DNA of 64,000 nt. Source: Caldifarciminota bacterium UBA1063. GTDB taxonomy: Bacteria > Hydrothermota > Hydrothermia > UBA1063. Location: contig DCDE01000013.1 of the NCBI GenBank assembly GCA_002316275.1, forward strand, positions 1 to 64,000. The letters run 5' to 3'. Shown here piece after piece: positions 34,998 to 44,100 of this stretch. The position numbers and the translations under genes are program-made. Below the pieces are notes generated by a model. That model did not search any database. It saw nothing but the letters and a program-made list of their open reading frames with translations, and had not been told where the DNA came from. Position 1 is the first letter of the stretch. Each line of letters opens with the position of its first letter.

Positions 34998-36810
34998 TTT
35001 CATACAATTCAATAGGATAAACATCTAAAGATCTAATCCAACTTGAAAGTTTCTCAACTCTTTCCTTCGGATCTGTAGGGATAGTAAGTGGTCTTCCGCG
35101 ACAATCTACAACAATTCCCACTACTCCACCCTCAACATCCGCCTCAAGCTTTTTGCCTTTTCCTGCACCTACATCAAAATTCTTTGAAGGTTCAATTATA
35201 GCCTTCGCCTTCTCCCCAACACTTAGAGGAATTCTCAGAAGCTCACCAAAATTTATTTCCTTCTCAATCTTTGAACCATCCTCTTTAATGAGTGTAAGAT
35301 CGATACATTTCTTACCATCTTTATCGAGACCAACAGGCGAAATTGATGATCCAAGCCTAATAAGACAATCTCTATCAAATACTTCAGTAGCAGCTGATTC
35401 GTGCACTTCTGAAAGGACACCAAGGTGTGGCATCATAAATATTGAATCTACTGCAAGCATCGTAACACCCTCAGGCTGAAAAGCATCGAGTATCATAAGG
35501 GCTGATTGAACTCTCCTTGGAGCGTGGGATAAAGTACCACCTGAACCAATTATGATGGCAAGAGACATCATATCCACAAGGGTAGTACCAGAGAGTGTCT
35601 GTGCAAAGGCCTCAGAAATGGTTCGCTCCTGCTGGACTCCCTTAAGTCCCACCGCCATAGTCTTATGGTGTTCAAAGGCAAGCCTTAAAGCTTCTCTTGC
35701 AATAGCCTGTTCAATAATTAACTCCTCAAGAGTTTGAGGAATAGTTGTAGGCCTGATCATTTTATTTCTAATTCTATTTTTTAGGTCATACTCATCGATA
35801 GTAAACGGGACCCACCGTAATATGTTCTCAACCCCCGCTGAAACCAGAACATTAGATACGGAATAGCTCATTCCAAGGTTCGCAGATACCGTCCTATTGA
35901 AAATGCCACTAAAGACAGAAAAGACATCCGTTGTAGCACCTCCAATGTCTACGCCAAGGACATCGATATTTTCATTCTTTGCTACTTTTTCAACGAGGAG
36001 CCCAACAGCTCCCGGCGTTGGCATAATTGGATGGTCAGTCCAGGTCATCAGTTTCCTATAACCTGGTGCATGCTGCATCACGTGCTCCATAAATAGATTA
36101 TGAATCTTATGCCTTGCAGGCCCAAGGTTCTCTCTTTCAAGAACAGGCCGAATATTATCAACAATAAACAAAGCAACCTTGTCTCCCAGTATTCTTTCAA
36201 TTTCCTCCCTTGCATCCTTGTTACCCGCATATATTACAGGCAACTTATACCCTGTTCCGAATCTCGGTTTCGGGTCGGCAGCCCTAATCAGCTCTGCAAG
36301 TTCTACAACATGCTTAATAGTACCACCGTCAACACCACCAGCAAGGAGTATCATATCAGGTCTAAGTCTTCTAATCAACTCAACTCTCTCATGAGGCATT
36401 CTACCATCATTAGAAGCTATAACTTCCATTACAATAGCACCAGCACCTAAGGCAGCTCTGGCAGCGCTCTCTGCAGTCATCGTCTTTACTACACCACAAA
36501 CAAGCATCTGTAGTCCGCCACCGGCAGACGAGGTTGAAACATATATATCTACACCCATATGCTCATCGCGTTTAGGTTTTATAATCAGTTCTCCGTCGAG
36601 GATTTTTACATTCGTTAGCTCTTCTACTTCTCTAAAGGAATTTAAAACTCCTTTTGTCACATCCTCATAGGGCGCCTCCACTGTTGTGGGGGCCTCACCT
36701 CTTGTGATCAATCTGTAACCCTCGGGTTTTTTCTCGATTAAAATTGCTTTTGTAGTTGTACTTCCGCAATCTGTTGCAATAATTCTCTCGAGATCCTTTG
36801 CATCAGCCAT
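34984..36810 (-). CDS. GlmL/MutL-type ASKHA ATPase (glutamate mutase-associated family)
   Basis: A 608-residue protein of the glutamate mutase MutL (GlmL) family, not the mismatch repair MutL. The ASKHA phosphate loops are visible in IIATDCGSTTTKAILIE and DVLGVDIGGATTDVFSVF, with LLAGGVDGGTIKHVVELA between them. Characterised relatives are repair or reactivation factors of B12-dependent aminomutases. No mutase gene is in the window. GGGAGGG lies before the ATG. Its position between rseP and a sigma factor is unusual. Confidence 0.83.
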   Translation of the reverse strand: MADAKDLERIIATDCGSTTTKAILIEKKPEGYRLITRGEAPTTVEAPYEDVTKGVLNSFREVEELTNVKILDGELIIKPKRDEHMGVDIYVSTSSAGGGLQMLVCGVVKTMTAESAARAALGAGAIVMEVIASNDGRMPHERVELIRRLRPDMILLAGGVDGGTIKHVVELAELIRAADPKPRFGTGYKLPVIYAGNKDAREEIERILGDKVALFIVDNIRPVLERENLGPARHKIHNLFMEHVMQHAPGYRKLMTWTDHPIMPTPGAVGLLVEKVAKNENIDVLGVDIGGATTDVFSVFSGIFNRTVSANLGMSYSVSNVLVSAGVENILRWVPFTIDEYDLKNRIRNKMIRPTTIPQTLEELIIEQAIAREALRLAFEHHKTMAVGLKGVQQERTISEAFAQTLSGTTLVDMMSLAIIIGSGGTLSHAPRRVQSALMILDAFQPEGVTMLAVDSIFMMPHLGVLSEVHESAATEVFDRDCLIRLGSSISPVGLDKDGKKCIDLTLIKEDGSKIEKEINFGELLRIPLSVGEKAKAIIEPSKNFDVGAGKGKKLEADVEGGVVGIVVDCRGRPLTIPTDPKERVEKLSSWIRSLDVYPIELYEKLLK

Positions 36811-36840
36811 TATAACCCTCCCACTCTGCTAGAAAATATT

Positions 36841-38097
36841 TTAATGAAAAACCCTTAAAATATCAAAAATAGTTATAACAATCATCAGTGCTATAAGTAA
36901 ACTAAAACCAACAAATTGGATAATTCTCTTTACCTCTGGCGAAAATTCTCTTCTGAGGATTCCTTCAAGAAAATATACCCAAAAATGCCACCCATCTAAA
37001 GCAGGAATAGGCAATAGATTAATAATAAAAAGGTTAATCGAAATAAGACCAAGTAAGTAAAGAAGTTGAAACAGACCATAGCTCGACACACTATAGATAA
37101 CCTTTCCGATCATAATGGGCCCGCCAAGGCTTGAGACTGGTACCTTACCTACGAAAAGTCCAACTAAGTAGACAATTAAAGTCCAGGTTACTTCAGCGCT
37201 TCTAACGACAGATACACTAACGGCATCAACGAGATTGAGTCTTTTCCTAATGGAAGGGGCAAGAATACCGATTCTTCCAATCTCTACACCCTCTGTAGAG
37301 GCCTCAGAACCTACCTGCAAAGGGACAAGAAGGGTGTCATTTGATCTTAAAACTGTGAGTACAATTTGATGCCCCGCGTTATGTCTAATAGAATCTACGA
37401 GTTCATTCCATGTGCTAACCTCTACATCATTAAATTTTAGGATAAGATCTCCCACTTTTATGCCCGCTTTAAAGGCTGGACTCCCCTTCTCCACTCTATG
37501 AACAAGGGGTGGGATATTAAAAACCACATTAAGAGAATCAAAGTTCCTTCCAATACTTGTAATATCGACAACTTCATTATTACGAATAACTTTTACAGTG
37601 TGCGTATCTCTTTTTGAGTAATAATAATAAAGATCCTCTACAGTGTTAATTGTTTTACCATCAATGGAGATAACACTATCGCCCTTTATAAATCCAGCTG
37701 CAGGGTTGCCGACGGCATATATACTATATAGAGGGACCGTTTCATACCCTACGACCGAGTAACCCAGAATAAACGTGACTATAGCGAGTACTAAATTAAA
37801 AAGAGGTCCAGAAATCACAACAAACATCTTCTTATAAAATGGCTGTGGCCAGAAATCACCAGGCGAAGGAGCACCAGATTTCTCTTCTCCTTGTATTTTG
37901 ACAAAACCACCAAAGGGTATCAACGAAAGCGAGTATTGAGTTCCATGCTTATCTTTAAATGAAAATAGTCTCGGGCCAAAGCCAATAGAAAACTCTTCTA
38001 CATTAATATTTGAGATTCTACACGCAAAGAAGTGCCCAAACTCGTGAACAGTTATCAAAATACCCAGAAAAATAAGGACAAGAATAACTGTAACCAT
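36841..38097 (-). CDS. rseP: site-2 membrane metalloprotease RseP/RasP
   Basis: A 418-residue intramembrane zinc protease. The first helix carries HEFGHFFACRI (HExxH) and the C-terminal membrane region carries LPIPALDGWHFWVYFLEG, which supplies the third ligand. Between them lie two PDZ-like regions (about residues 120-195 and 205-285). The family cleaves anti-sigma factors and signal peptide remnants. It starts 3 bases after the DUF1573 stop. A sigma factor gene lies two genes downstream in the same direction. Confidence 0.93.
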   Translation of the reverse strand: MVTVILVLIFLGILITVHEFGHFFACRISNINVEEFSIGFGPRLFSFKDKHGTQYSLSLIPFGGFVKIQGEEKSGAPSPGDFWPQPFYKKMFVVISGPLFNLVLAIVTFILGYSVVGYETVPLYSIYAVGNPAAGFIKGDSVISIDGKTINTVEDLYYYYSKRDTHTVKVIRNNEVVDITSIGRNFDSLNVVFNIPPLVHRVEKGSPAFKAGIKVGDLILKFNDVEVSTWNELVDSIRHNAGHQIVLTVLRSNDTLLVPLQVGSEASTEGVEIGRIGILAPSIRKRLNLVDAVSVSVVRSAEVTWTLIVYLVGLFVGKVPVSSLGGPIMIGKVIYSVSSYGLFQLLYLLGLISINLFIINLLPIPALDGWHFWVYFLEGILRREFSPEVKRIIQFVGFSLLIALMIVITIFDILRVFH

Positions 38098-38100
38098 TTA

Positions 38101-38742
38101 TCAAAAATCTTTCGATTGAACAAGGGTGTATTTCATCACCCTTTTCCAATTTTTAAAGCCGCCTCTTAGCATATAACTGTTTCCATATCCCTCTTTCCTG
38201 AGCCAACTGAGGACATCCCTATCTTTGTCAGAATCAGCCACGATAATAAGGAGAATATTTTTCGGAACGCGCATGCTCTTAATTTGGCTTTCAAAATCGT
38301 CTTTACTTAGCCAAACTGATCCCACAAGATGTTCACGTTCATAACTTTCCTTACTTCTCACATCAAGAATTACGGTGTAATATCCCTGAAGCGCCTCTGG
38401 GTCCAAACACATTTTTAACACTTTACCTCGCAAGGTCAGATAAATCTCAGGATCTTGTTTAGAAAATGTGGTTATTTTAATATATTCAGACACTTCCCCA
38501 GAGCGCCCCTTTGTATTTAGTGATGCCCTTATCATTATGGAATCACCAGGCAGAATATACTCGGATGAATATGTGGTATATGTACATCCACAACTCGCCC
38601 TTATGGACTTTATTTTGACTGTATCTTCTTGTGAAATGTTCTTCAGCCAAAATATCGCGCTTACAACCTCACCTTCCTCAACTTCTCTAAAATCATACAC
38701 CTCGGGGGAGGCAGCAAGTGATAAAACTAAAGATAAGAGCAA
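38101..38742 (-). CDS. exported DUF1573-rhodanese fusion, rhodanese Cys missing
   Basis: A 213-residue protein with a short signal peptide (about residues 1-12), an Ig-like DUF1573 domain (about 13-110; FREVEEGEVV, ASCGCTYTTY, then LPGDSIMIRASLNTKGRSGEV) and a C-terminal rhodanese-like domain (about 115-205; YTVILDVRSKESYEREHLVGS). At the loop where active rhodaneses have Cys the sequence is IIVADSDKDRD, so sulfur transfer is unlikely. The TTG start follows GGAGGTGAGG. It is the first gene of the rseP operon. Confidence 0.78.
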   Translation of the reverse strand: MLLSLVLSLAASPEVYDFREVEEGEVVSAIFWLKNISQEDTVKIKSIRASCGCTYTTYSSEYILPGDSIMIRASLNTKGRSGEVSEYIKITTFSKQDPEIYLTLRGKVLKMCLDPEALQGYYTVILDVRSKESYEREHLVGSVWLSKDDFESQIKSMRVPKNILLIIVADSDKDRDVLSWLRKEGYGNSYMLRGGFKNWKRVMKYTLVQSKDF

Positions 38743-38819
38743 TATAATCCCTCACCTCCATTTGGATAATTCTAAGGTTCCCCTCATATACAATCAAATT
38801 AAAGATATCCACCAAGTGT

Positions 38820-38848
38820 TTGAATATGTATAGCTCAGGTTATACACT
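38820..38848 (+). promoter_or_regulatory. promoter of cyclase gene (leaderless)
   Basis: TTGAAT (38820-38825), 17 bases, TACACT (38843-38848), then 10 bases to ATG 38859. The -35 contains the TTG that opens the longest frame, so that TTG cannot be the start. Confidence 0.68.
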
Positions 38849-38858
38849 TAATGTAATA

Positions 38859-41800
38859 ATGAAATGTCCACAATGTGGTTCGGATAATCCTCAAAATGCC
38901 AATTTTTGTATGAATTGTGGTACATCTTTTTCTGGTATTGCAATACCAGAAAAGAGGAATGTTACAGTTCTCTTTGCAGATCTCGTAAATTTCACAAGAA
39001 TAAGTGAAAATAAAGATCCTGAAGATGTTCTGAATATGCTTAATTCGATTTTTCAAGTTTTTGAAAAAATTGTTTACGAATATGACGGGACTATTGACAA
39101 ATATCTTGGCGATGGTGTAATGATACTTTTTGGCGCTCCAGTAACTCATGAAGACGACTCAGAAAGAGCCATGAGGTGTGCAATAGAAATCGTAACCAGC
39201 GTGCACAAAATTAGAGAAGAATTAAATGAGGACATTAAGATTAAAGTGTCGATAAACTCTGGATACGTAATTAGCGGTTATACGGGAGGCACCAGGAAAA
39301 AAATGTACACTGTTATCGGCGACACTGTTAACGTTGCGGAAAAAATAAATGAACTGGCAAGTCCAAGCTCAATAGTGGTCACTGAAAATATTTATAAAGA
39401 AACTAATGGTTCATTTGAGTTTAGAAAACTTGGAAACTATGTAATACCTGGAAGGGAAGGACCCATTATGCTCTATGAATTCCTTAAGCCTAAATATGAG
39501 AAATATGTTCCTTCTACTATAAAAGGGAAACTTGTACCTCTCGTTGGAAGACAAAAAGAGCTTAGCACACTGATAAATTTCTTGCACTCTTCACTTAATG
39601 GAGAAGGCAGAATTGTAGCAGTTATAGGAGAAGCTGGTGTCGGAAAATCCAGAATGAAGTATGAAATTAAAAATTACTGCAATGCCTATTTGGATCTACT
39701 AATACTTGAAGCTGATTGTAGAAGTCAAGATAAAGAAGCAATCTATGCACCATTTATTGAAATTCTAAACACATTTTTTGATATTAAACCCTATGATGAC
39801 AAAGAAACGAGACGAAATAAAGTCACAAAAATTATAGAGGATTTAAATGTTACAGAGGATATCAGTAGTGTAATTAAGAACCTGCTGGGGTTAGAAACAG
39901 AGCTAAAACCAAAAGAAAAAATCGAAGTCTACAAAGCAGTATCTGAAATATTAAAACTTGCCTCAAAGAAGAAACCCATCTTTATAATAATTGAAGATCT
40001 GCACTGGGTTGATGATGCTTCTATTGAACTTCTAAAATTTCTCCTGGAGAAAATAAAAGAAATGCGAATGTTTTTGCTGCTTACTTACAGACCATCGCCG
40101 AAGATCTCTCTTCCTGACCTGCCGCATTTTGAAACTATAAGTCTACCAAATTTATCTAAAGAAGAATGCATAGAATTGATAAAAAACTTGCTCGAGGTAA
40201 AAGATGTCCCAAGAGAATTATCAGATCTAATTTACCAGAGAACAGAGGGGAATCCACTATTCATTGAAGAGTTAACAGAAATGCTCTACAAGGAAGAATT
40301 CCTACAAGTACAGAATGGAGCCATCGTAATATGTAATAATCTCGATTCCGCCTCCATCCCTGACAAAATTATTAACCTTTTTTTACAAGAAATCGATAGA
40401 TTGCCTCCAGATACAAAACATGTAGCAAAAGTGGCATCTGTCATTGGAAGGGAGTTTAGTAAATTGATTTTACGAGAGGTAATCCAGGAGGAAAACCTCG
40501 AAATTCATCTTAGGCGACTTGAAGAGTCGGGCTTAGCATTCAAAGATAAGGTAAAGGAAGATTATTATGTATTTAAACACTCTTTTGTAAGGGATGCTGC
40601 AAGTAGTCTCTTGCCAAAGAAAGAGCAGAAAGAACTCCATGCGAAAATTGGAGAGTGCTTCGAGAAAGTCTACAAAGATCGAATCGAGGATTTTTATGAA
40701 ACCATTGCATTTCACTTCGAGCTCGGGGGAAACTACCCAAAAGCGTTCCTGTATAACTACAAACTGGGGCTTAAGTTTACAAGTATTGGGATGTACTCTC
40801 CCGGATACTCGAGATTGAAAAAGGCGGAAGATATTCTGAAGAACGTCACAAAAGAGGAATTTAATACAATTAGCATTGAAGATCTGTATACACTTTATAT
40901 TTCCACTGCAAAAGTTCTTCATAAGATGGGACAACTTGCAGAAGCTCTTCCAAAGTTAGACCAGGCTTTGGATATTGCTCTCCGAATAAGTGACACGAGC
41001 AAGTTAAAAGAATGTCATAAACTAAAAATAGAGATACAATATACATTGGGGGACCTCGAATCAGCGGAATTGAGTCTTGAATCTGTTAGATCCTATATTG
41101 ACAAATTTTTCTACGAATTAATAAAATTTAAGCTCTCAGCTGAAAGTGGGCTTATCGAGCCTGAGAAAACTTCCATCCAAGCTCTAAACAGGGTATTAAA
41201 AGGAAATGATAATCCTATTGAATCTGTGGAACTAGTTAATTCGTATCTCAATATGTTGTACACCTTTTCTCAGAAAGAAAAATTTGTGCCTATATTGAAG
41301 ATTCTTGATGAGCTTGAAAAACAAGTTCAGCAAGAGTTAATGCCTGATTTTAAGCTTCACAAAGTTCACTCGTATATAATTTGTAGGAATTTCGAAAGAG
41401 CGAAAAACGAGGTAGAGACTCTTAGACTGTTGGTCAAACGAGAATACAATGAAGAGAAATATGCACGTTTACTTATTGCTGATTCTATTCTTAAACGAGA
41501 AGAGGGAGAGTACGCAGAAGCGCAACAGCTCCTTAATTTTGCAAAGAGTGTCTCTGAAAAGATACCTAATAGTTATATCAAAGCAATTTCGCTTTTAGAG
41601 CTCGGAAAACTTTCATTATATTACCTCGGTGAAAGGATAAACTCTATCCAGTATTTCAACAACGCATTGGAGACCTTTCAGGGTACTGGTGAAATGAGAT
41701 ACGTTGAACTATGTAAAATCCATCTTTGGCAGTCAAATTTAATAATTGGTAACCCAATCCAATATGAGCACTTACCTCATCCTCTAAAACTAAAAACACC

Positions 41801-42443
41801 TCAAAAATCCGCAAGGGTCAGTAGCTGCATTAAAGTCTTAAATGCATTAGTAAACCTGCTTTGCGGAAATATTAATGATGCTCTCTCGTCTCTTGGGAAG
41901 ACAAACTATTTTTATTGTGACTCGGAGCTCCTTATTCTCTTAGCGTATACGTTGTTGCTCCTTCCTCTATATCTCGACGTCAATGACCTTTTAATTGAAT
42001 TTGATAAAACCATGTCTGTCCTTTCAAATAGGACTGAGTCCCTCCTTGAATATGCTCATTATTACACAATAGGTATTCTCCATTCGTTACTCACTGGAAA
42101 CTATGATAAAGGTATATCTATTATGAAACAAGAGGGAACTAACCCAAAGATGCGAGCCCTACGGGAAAGCGCCATAATCTGTGAAGTTGCGCCTATATTA
42201 CTTGACCCTGAAAGAGACAGAAATGATAAGGCGGAAGCCATCGAAGAAAGCTTAACACAACTTGAAATCGCGAGATTCTCCATCCTCACTACTCTGTTAC
42301 AGACAATCCAGTTCAAGTTGATAGAACCTTTTGAGATTCCTATTAAGACAGACAAATTACATCAACTCCAAGAAACCTTGCGAAAATTTAAATTTCGGAA
42401 CTTACTTTCATCTGTTGAAAATTTGAACCGAGAGTTAAATTGA
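38859..42443 (+). CDS. class III nucleotidyl cyclase with zinc ribbon, STAND ATPase and TPR-like region
   Basis: A 1194-residue signalling protein. A zinc ribbon (Cys 3, 6, 17, 20) is followed by a class III cyclase domain (about residues 33-195) with metal Asp41 in LFADLVNF and Asp85 in YLGDGVM. In TVIGDTVNVAEKI the transition-state Arg (N-x3-R) is replaced by Lys162. A STAND/AAA ATPase follows, with Walker A IGEAGVGKSRMK (about 250) and Walker B FIIIEDLHWVDD (about 390). The remaining 500 residues are helical and TPR-like. The start is ATG 38859, set by the zinc ribbon and the promoter. No membrane segment is seen. The second messenger (cAMP or cGMP) and ligand are unknown. Confidence 0.87.
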   Translation: MKCPQCGSDNPQNANFCMNCGTSFSGIAIPEKRNVTVLFADLVNFTRISENKDPEDVLNMLNSIFQVFEKIVYEYDGTIDKYLGDGVMILFGAPVTHEDDSERAMRCAIEIVTSVHKIREELNEDIKIKVSINSGYVISGYTGGTRKKMYTVIGDTVNVAEKINELASPSSIVVTENIYKETNGSFEFRKLGNYVIPGREGPIMLYEFLKPKYEKYVPSTIKGKLVPLVGRQKELSTLINFLHSSLNGEGRIVAVIGEAGVGKSRMKYEIKNYCNAYLDLLILEADCRSQDKEAIYAPFIEILNTFFDIKPYDDKETRRNKVTKIIEDLNVTEDISSVIKNLLGLETELKPKEKIEVYKAVSEILKLASKKKPIFIIIEDLHWVDDASIELLKFLLEKIKEMRMFLLLTYRPSPKISLPDLPHFETISLPNLSKEECIELIKNLLEVKDVPRELSDLIYQRTEGNPLFIEELTEMLYKEEFLQVQNGAIVICNNLDSASIPDKIINLFLQEIDRLPPDTKHVAKVASVIGREFSKLILREVIQEENLEIHLRRLEESGLAFKDKVKEDYYVFKHSFVRDAASSLLPKKEQKELHAKIGECFEKVYKDRIEDFYETIAFHFELGGNYPKAFLYNYKLGLKFTSIGMYSPGYSRLKKAEDILKNVTKEEFNTISIEDLYTLYISTAKVLHKMGQLAEALPKLDQALDIALRISDTSKLKECHKLKIEIQYTLGDLESAELSLESVRSYIDKFFYELIKFKLSAESGLIEPEKTSIQALNRVLKGNDNPIESVELVNSYLNMLYTFSQKEKFVPILKILDELEKQVQQELMPDFKLHKVHSYIICRNFERAKNEVETLRLLVKREYNEEKYARLLIADSILKREEGEYAEAQQLLNFAKSVSEKIPNSYIKAISLLELGKLSLYYLGERINSIQYFNNALETFQGTGEMRYVELCKIHLWQSNLIIGNPIQYEHLPHPLKLKTPQKSARVSSCIKVLNALVNLLCGNINDALSSLGKTNYFYCDSELLILLAYTLLLLPLYLDVNDLLIEFDKTMSVLSNRTESLLEYAHYYTIGILHSLLTGNYDKGISIMKQEGTNPKMRALRESAIICEVAPILLDPERDRNDKAEAIEESLTQLEIARFSILTTLLQTIQFKLIEPFEIPIKTDKLHQLQETLRKFKFRNLLSSVENLNRELN

Positions 42444-42451
42444 TATAAAAT
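42423..42451 (+). promoter_or_regulatory. internal promoter of repeat-protein/HD-GYP pair (leaderless)
   Basis: TTGAAC (42423-42428), 17 bases, TAAAAT (42446-42451), then 7 bases to ATG 42459. It overlaps the last codons of the cyclase gene, so the following two genes can be made independently. Confidence 0.65.
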
Positions 42452-42458
42452 TAGAAAG

Positions 42459-44096
42459 ATGGATATGACGAATTTAGTTAACTTGTTCAACAAAACTTTT
42501 CGTGCATATAAAATATACCCCAAGGGTCATGATATTCCTAAATTCTTTCTTAGGCAGCTATGGGACAATGTGAAGTCAACGCTTTCTGAGGTTAACAAGA
42601 TCGAATGGATCTTTGACAAAGGAAAGTGTCTCGATAGTTATGGTTCTGAGATCTGGTCAGAGGAAGAAAATGATGACAATATCGCATGGGTATTCTACCG
42701 TTTCGGAGTCAGAGTAGTTACAATCACTCAAAATGCCTTGGTAGTAGATCTTCAGAACATCTTTGAAGCAATTCAGAGTGCTTATGCTTCAAAAGATAAG
42801 TATTCTCTTATATATGAGATTAACCAGCGAGATTACAATGGAATCTCTTTCGAATTCATTCCTGAATTTTTGCAAGATCAAAATGTATATATTCCGGAAA
42901 CGTATCAGGACCTTTTAAAGTTCAGAGAGAAGGAACCGGCCTCAGAACCTGTTGAGGTTGAAGGACAGATTTCAGCATCCATAGAGATCCCAATAATCAT
43001 CGAGTCAAGGGAAGTATTCACTATTAATTCTGAAGAAGAACAGGCCCTCAATGATGAAATTTCAAAAGAGAGGGAAACATCGCAACTGGACAAATTCATG
43101 AACTACTTGTATACCATCATCGAAGTTGAACATGAAGAGGTGGTCTACAACATATTGAAATCGGTGGAAGAATTTATCCTTGTAGACATAGGTAATTCAG
43201 GTATTCGTCGAGTTTCAAATATCCTATCTGATCTTAGAGTGCTTTCGTCTCATCTTGAAGACAAGGGAAAAGCTAGCGTCATCGAATCTCTGTTTAGAAG
43301 GCTCAGTGATCCGACACTCCTCGATACCATTGTAAGAGCCAATATAGAATCAAACCTAAAAGATCTGGAATACTTTTTGACAAATTTGTCCGAAGACGCT
43401 GCTTTCCCGCTATTCAAAATTGCCACAGAGTTTACTCAACGAAACCAGAGACAACTCTTGCTAAGATCAATATTAAATATCGATGGCACTGATCGGAAGA
43501 AAATCTTACAGTACATAGTATCAAACAAAAAAAATGAAAAAGTACTACTTACTGGGTTAGAATTCATAACCTTAGGGAAATTCAGCGAAATGAAAGACTT
43601 TTTAACCGAGCTTCAGCTGGAAGCTAGTCCTTCTATAAAGAAGTACCTCCTCGAAGCCATCTCTGCAATTGAAGGTGATTTAACGCCATTCTTCTACGAT
43701 CCTGAACTTGATGTAAGGATGAGCACTTATATTGAAATGAAGAAAAATCCCAAAAAAGCTTTCACTAATCTCATCTTGGAACGCCTTAAAAGCCCTGAAC
43801 TGTTTTACAAACTGGATGCTCTTGAAAAAAAGCAGTTTATGAGCCTCATCCCAGAATACTTAGATTACCAATTTGTTGAAGATACTGTCAAAAATATCCT
43901 CAACCAGAACCTCTCAATAATAAATAAGATCACAAAGTCACGAAAGTACTATGAAACCCTTCAATTTCTTATAAACTCGCTGTTAGAATCAAACAAAAAG
44001 GAAGTATTTATCCTCCTCATTGAAACGATTAAAAGTACAAAAGATTCAAAAGTCAGAGAGATGTGTTCAGAAGCTTTGAAACAGTTAAAGGAGTAA
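42459..44096 (+). CDS. uncharacterised helical (HEAT-like) repeat protein of a signalling cluster
   Basis: A 545-residue soluble protein with no assigned family. The first 140 residues (FRAYKIYPKGHDIPKFF, then WIFDKGKCLDSYGSEIW and YRFGVRVVTITQNALV) have the same layout as the N-terminus of the HD-GYP protein that follows. An acidic linker (about 155-205) leads to a C-terminal region of repeated helix pairs (about 210-545) resembling HEAT repeats. There is no catalytic motif. It lies 15 bases after the cyclase and 4 bases before the HD-GYP gene. A scaffold or sensor role is inference. Confidence 0.7.
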   Translation: MDMTNLVNLFNKTFRAYKIYPKGHDIPKFFLRQLWDNVKSTLSEVNKIEWIFDKGKCLDSYGSEIWSEEENDDNIAWVFYRFGVRVVTITQNALVVDLQNIFEAIQSAYASKDKYSLIYEINQRDYNGISFEFIPEFLQDQNVYIPETYQDLLKFREKEPASEPVEVEGQISASIEIPIIIESREVFTINSEEEQALNDEISKERETSQLDKFMNYLYTIIEVEHEEVVYNILKSVEEFILVDIGNSGIRRVSNILSDLRVLSSHLEDKGKASVIESLFRRLSDPTLLDTIVRANIESNLKDLEYFLTNLSEDAAFPLFKIATEFTQRNQRQLLLRSILNIDGTDRKKILQYIVSNKKNEKVLLTGLEFITLGKFSEMKDFLTELQLEASPSIKKYLLEAISAIEGDLTPFFYDPELDVRMSTYIEMKKNPKKAFTNLILERLKSPELFYKLDALEKKQFMSLIPEYLDYQFVEDTVKNILNQNLSIINKITKSRKYYETLQFLINSLLESNKKEVFILLIETIKSTKDSKVREMCSEALKQLKE

Positions 44097-44100
44097 CGGA

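Noticed and set aside
34984..36810. Assigning this gene to mismatch repair MutL by family name
   Set aside because: Its motifs are ASKHA ATPase loops (DCGSTTTKA, DIGGATTD), not GHKL motifs; the true mutL is at 26338-28020.
38820..38858. TTG at 38820 as start of the cyclase (1207 residues)
   Set aside because: It lies in the -35 element and has no ribosome site; the zinc ribbon begins at ATG 38859, right after the -10.
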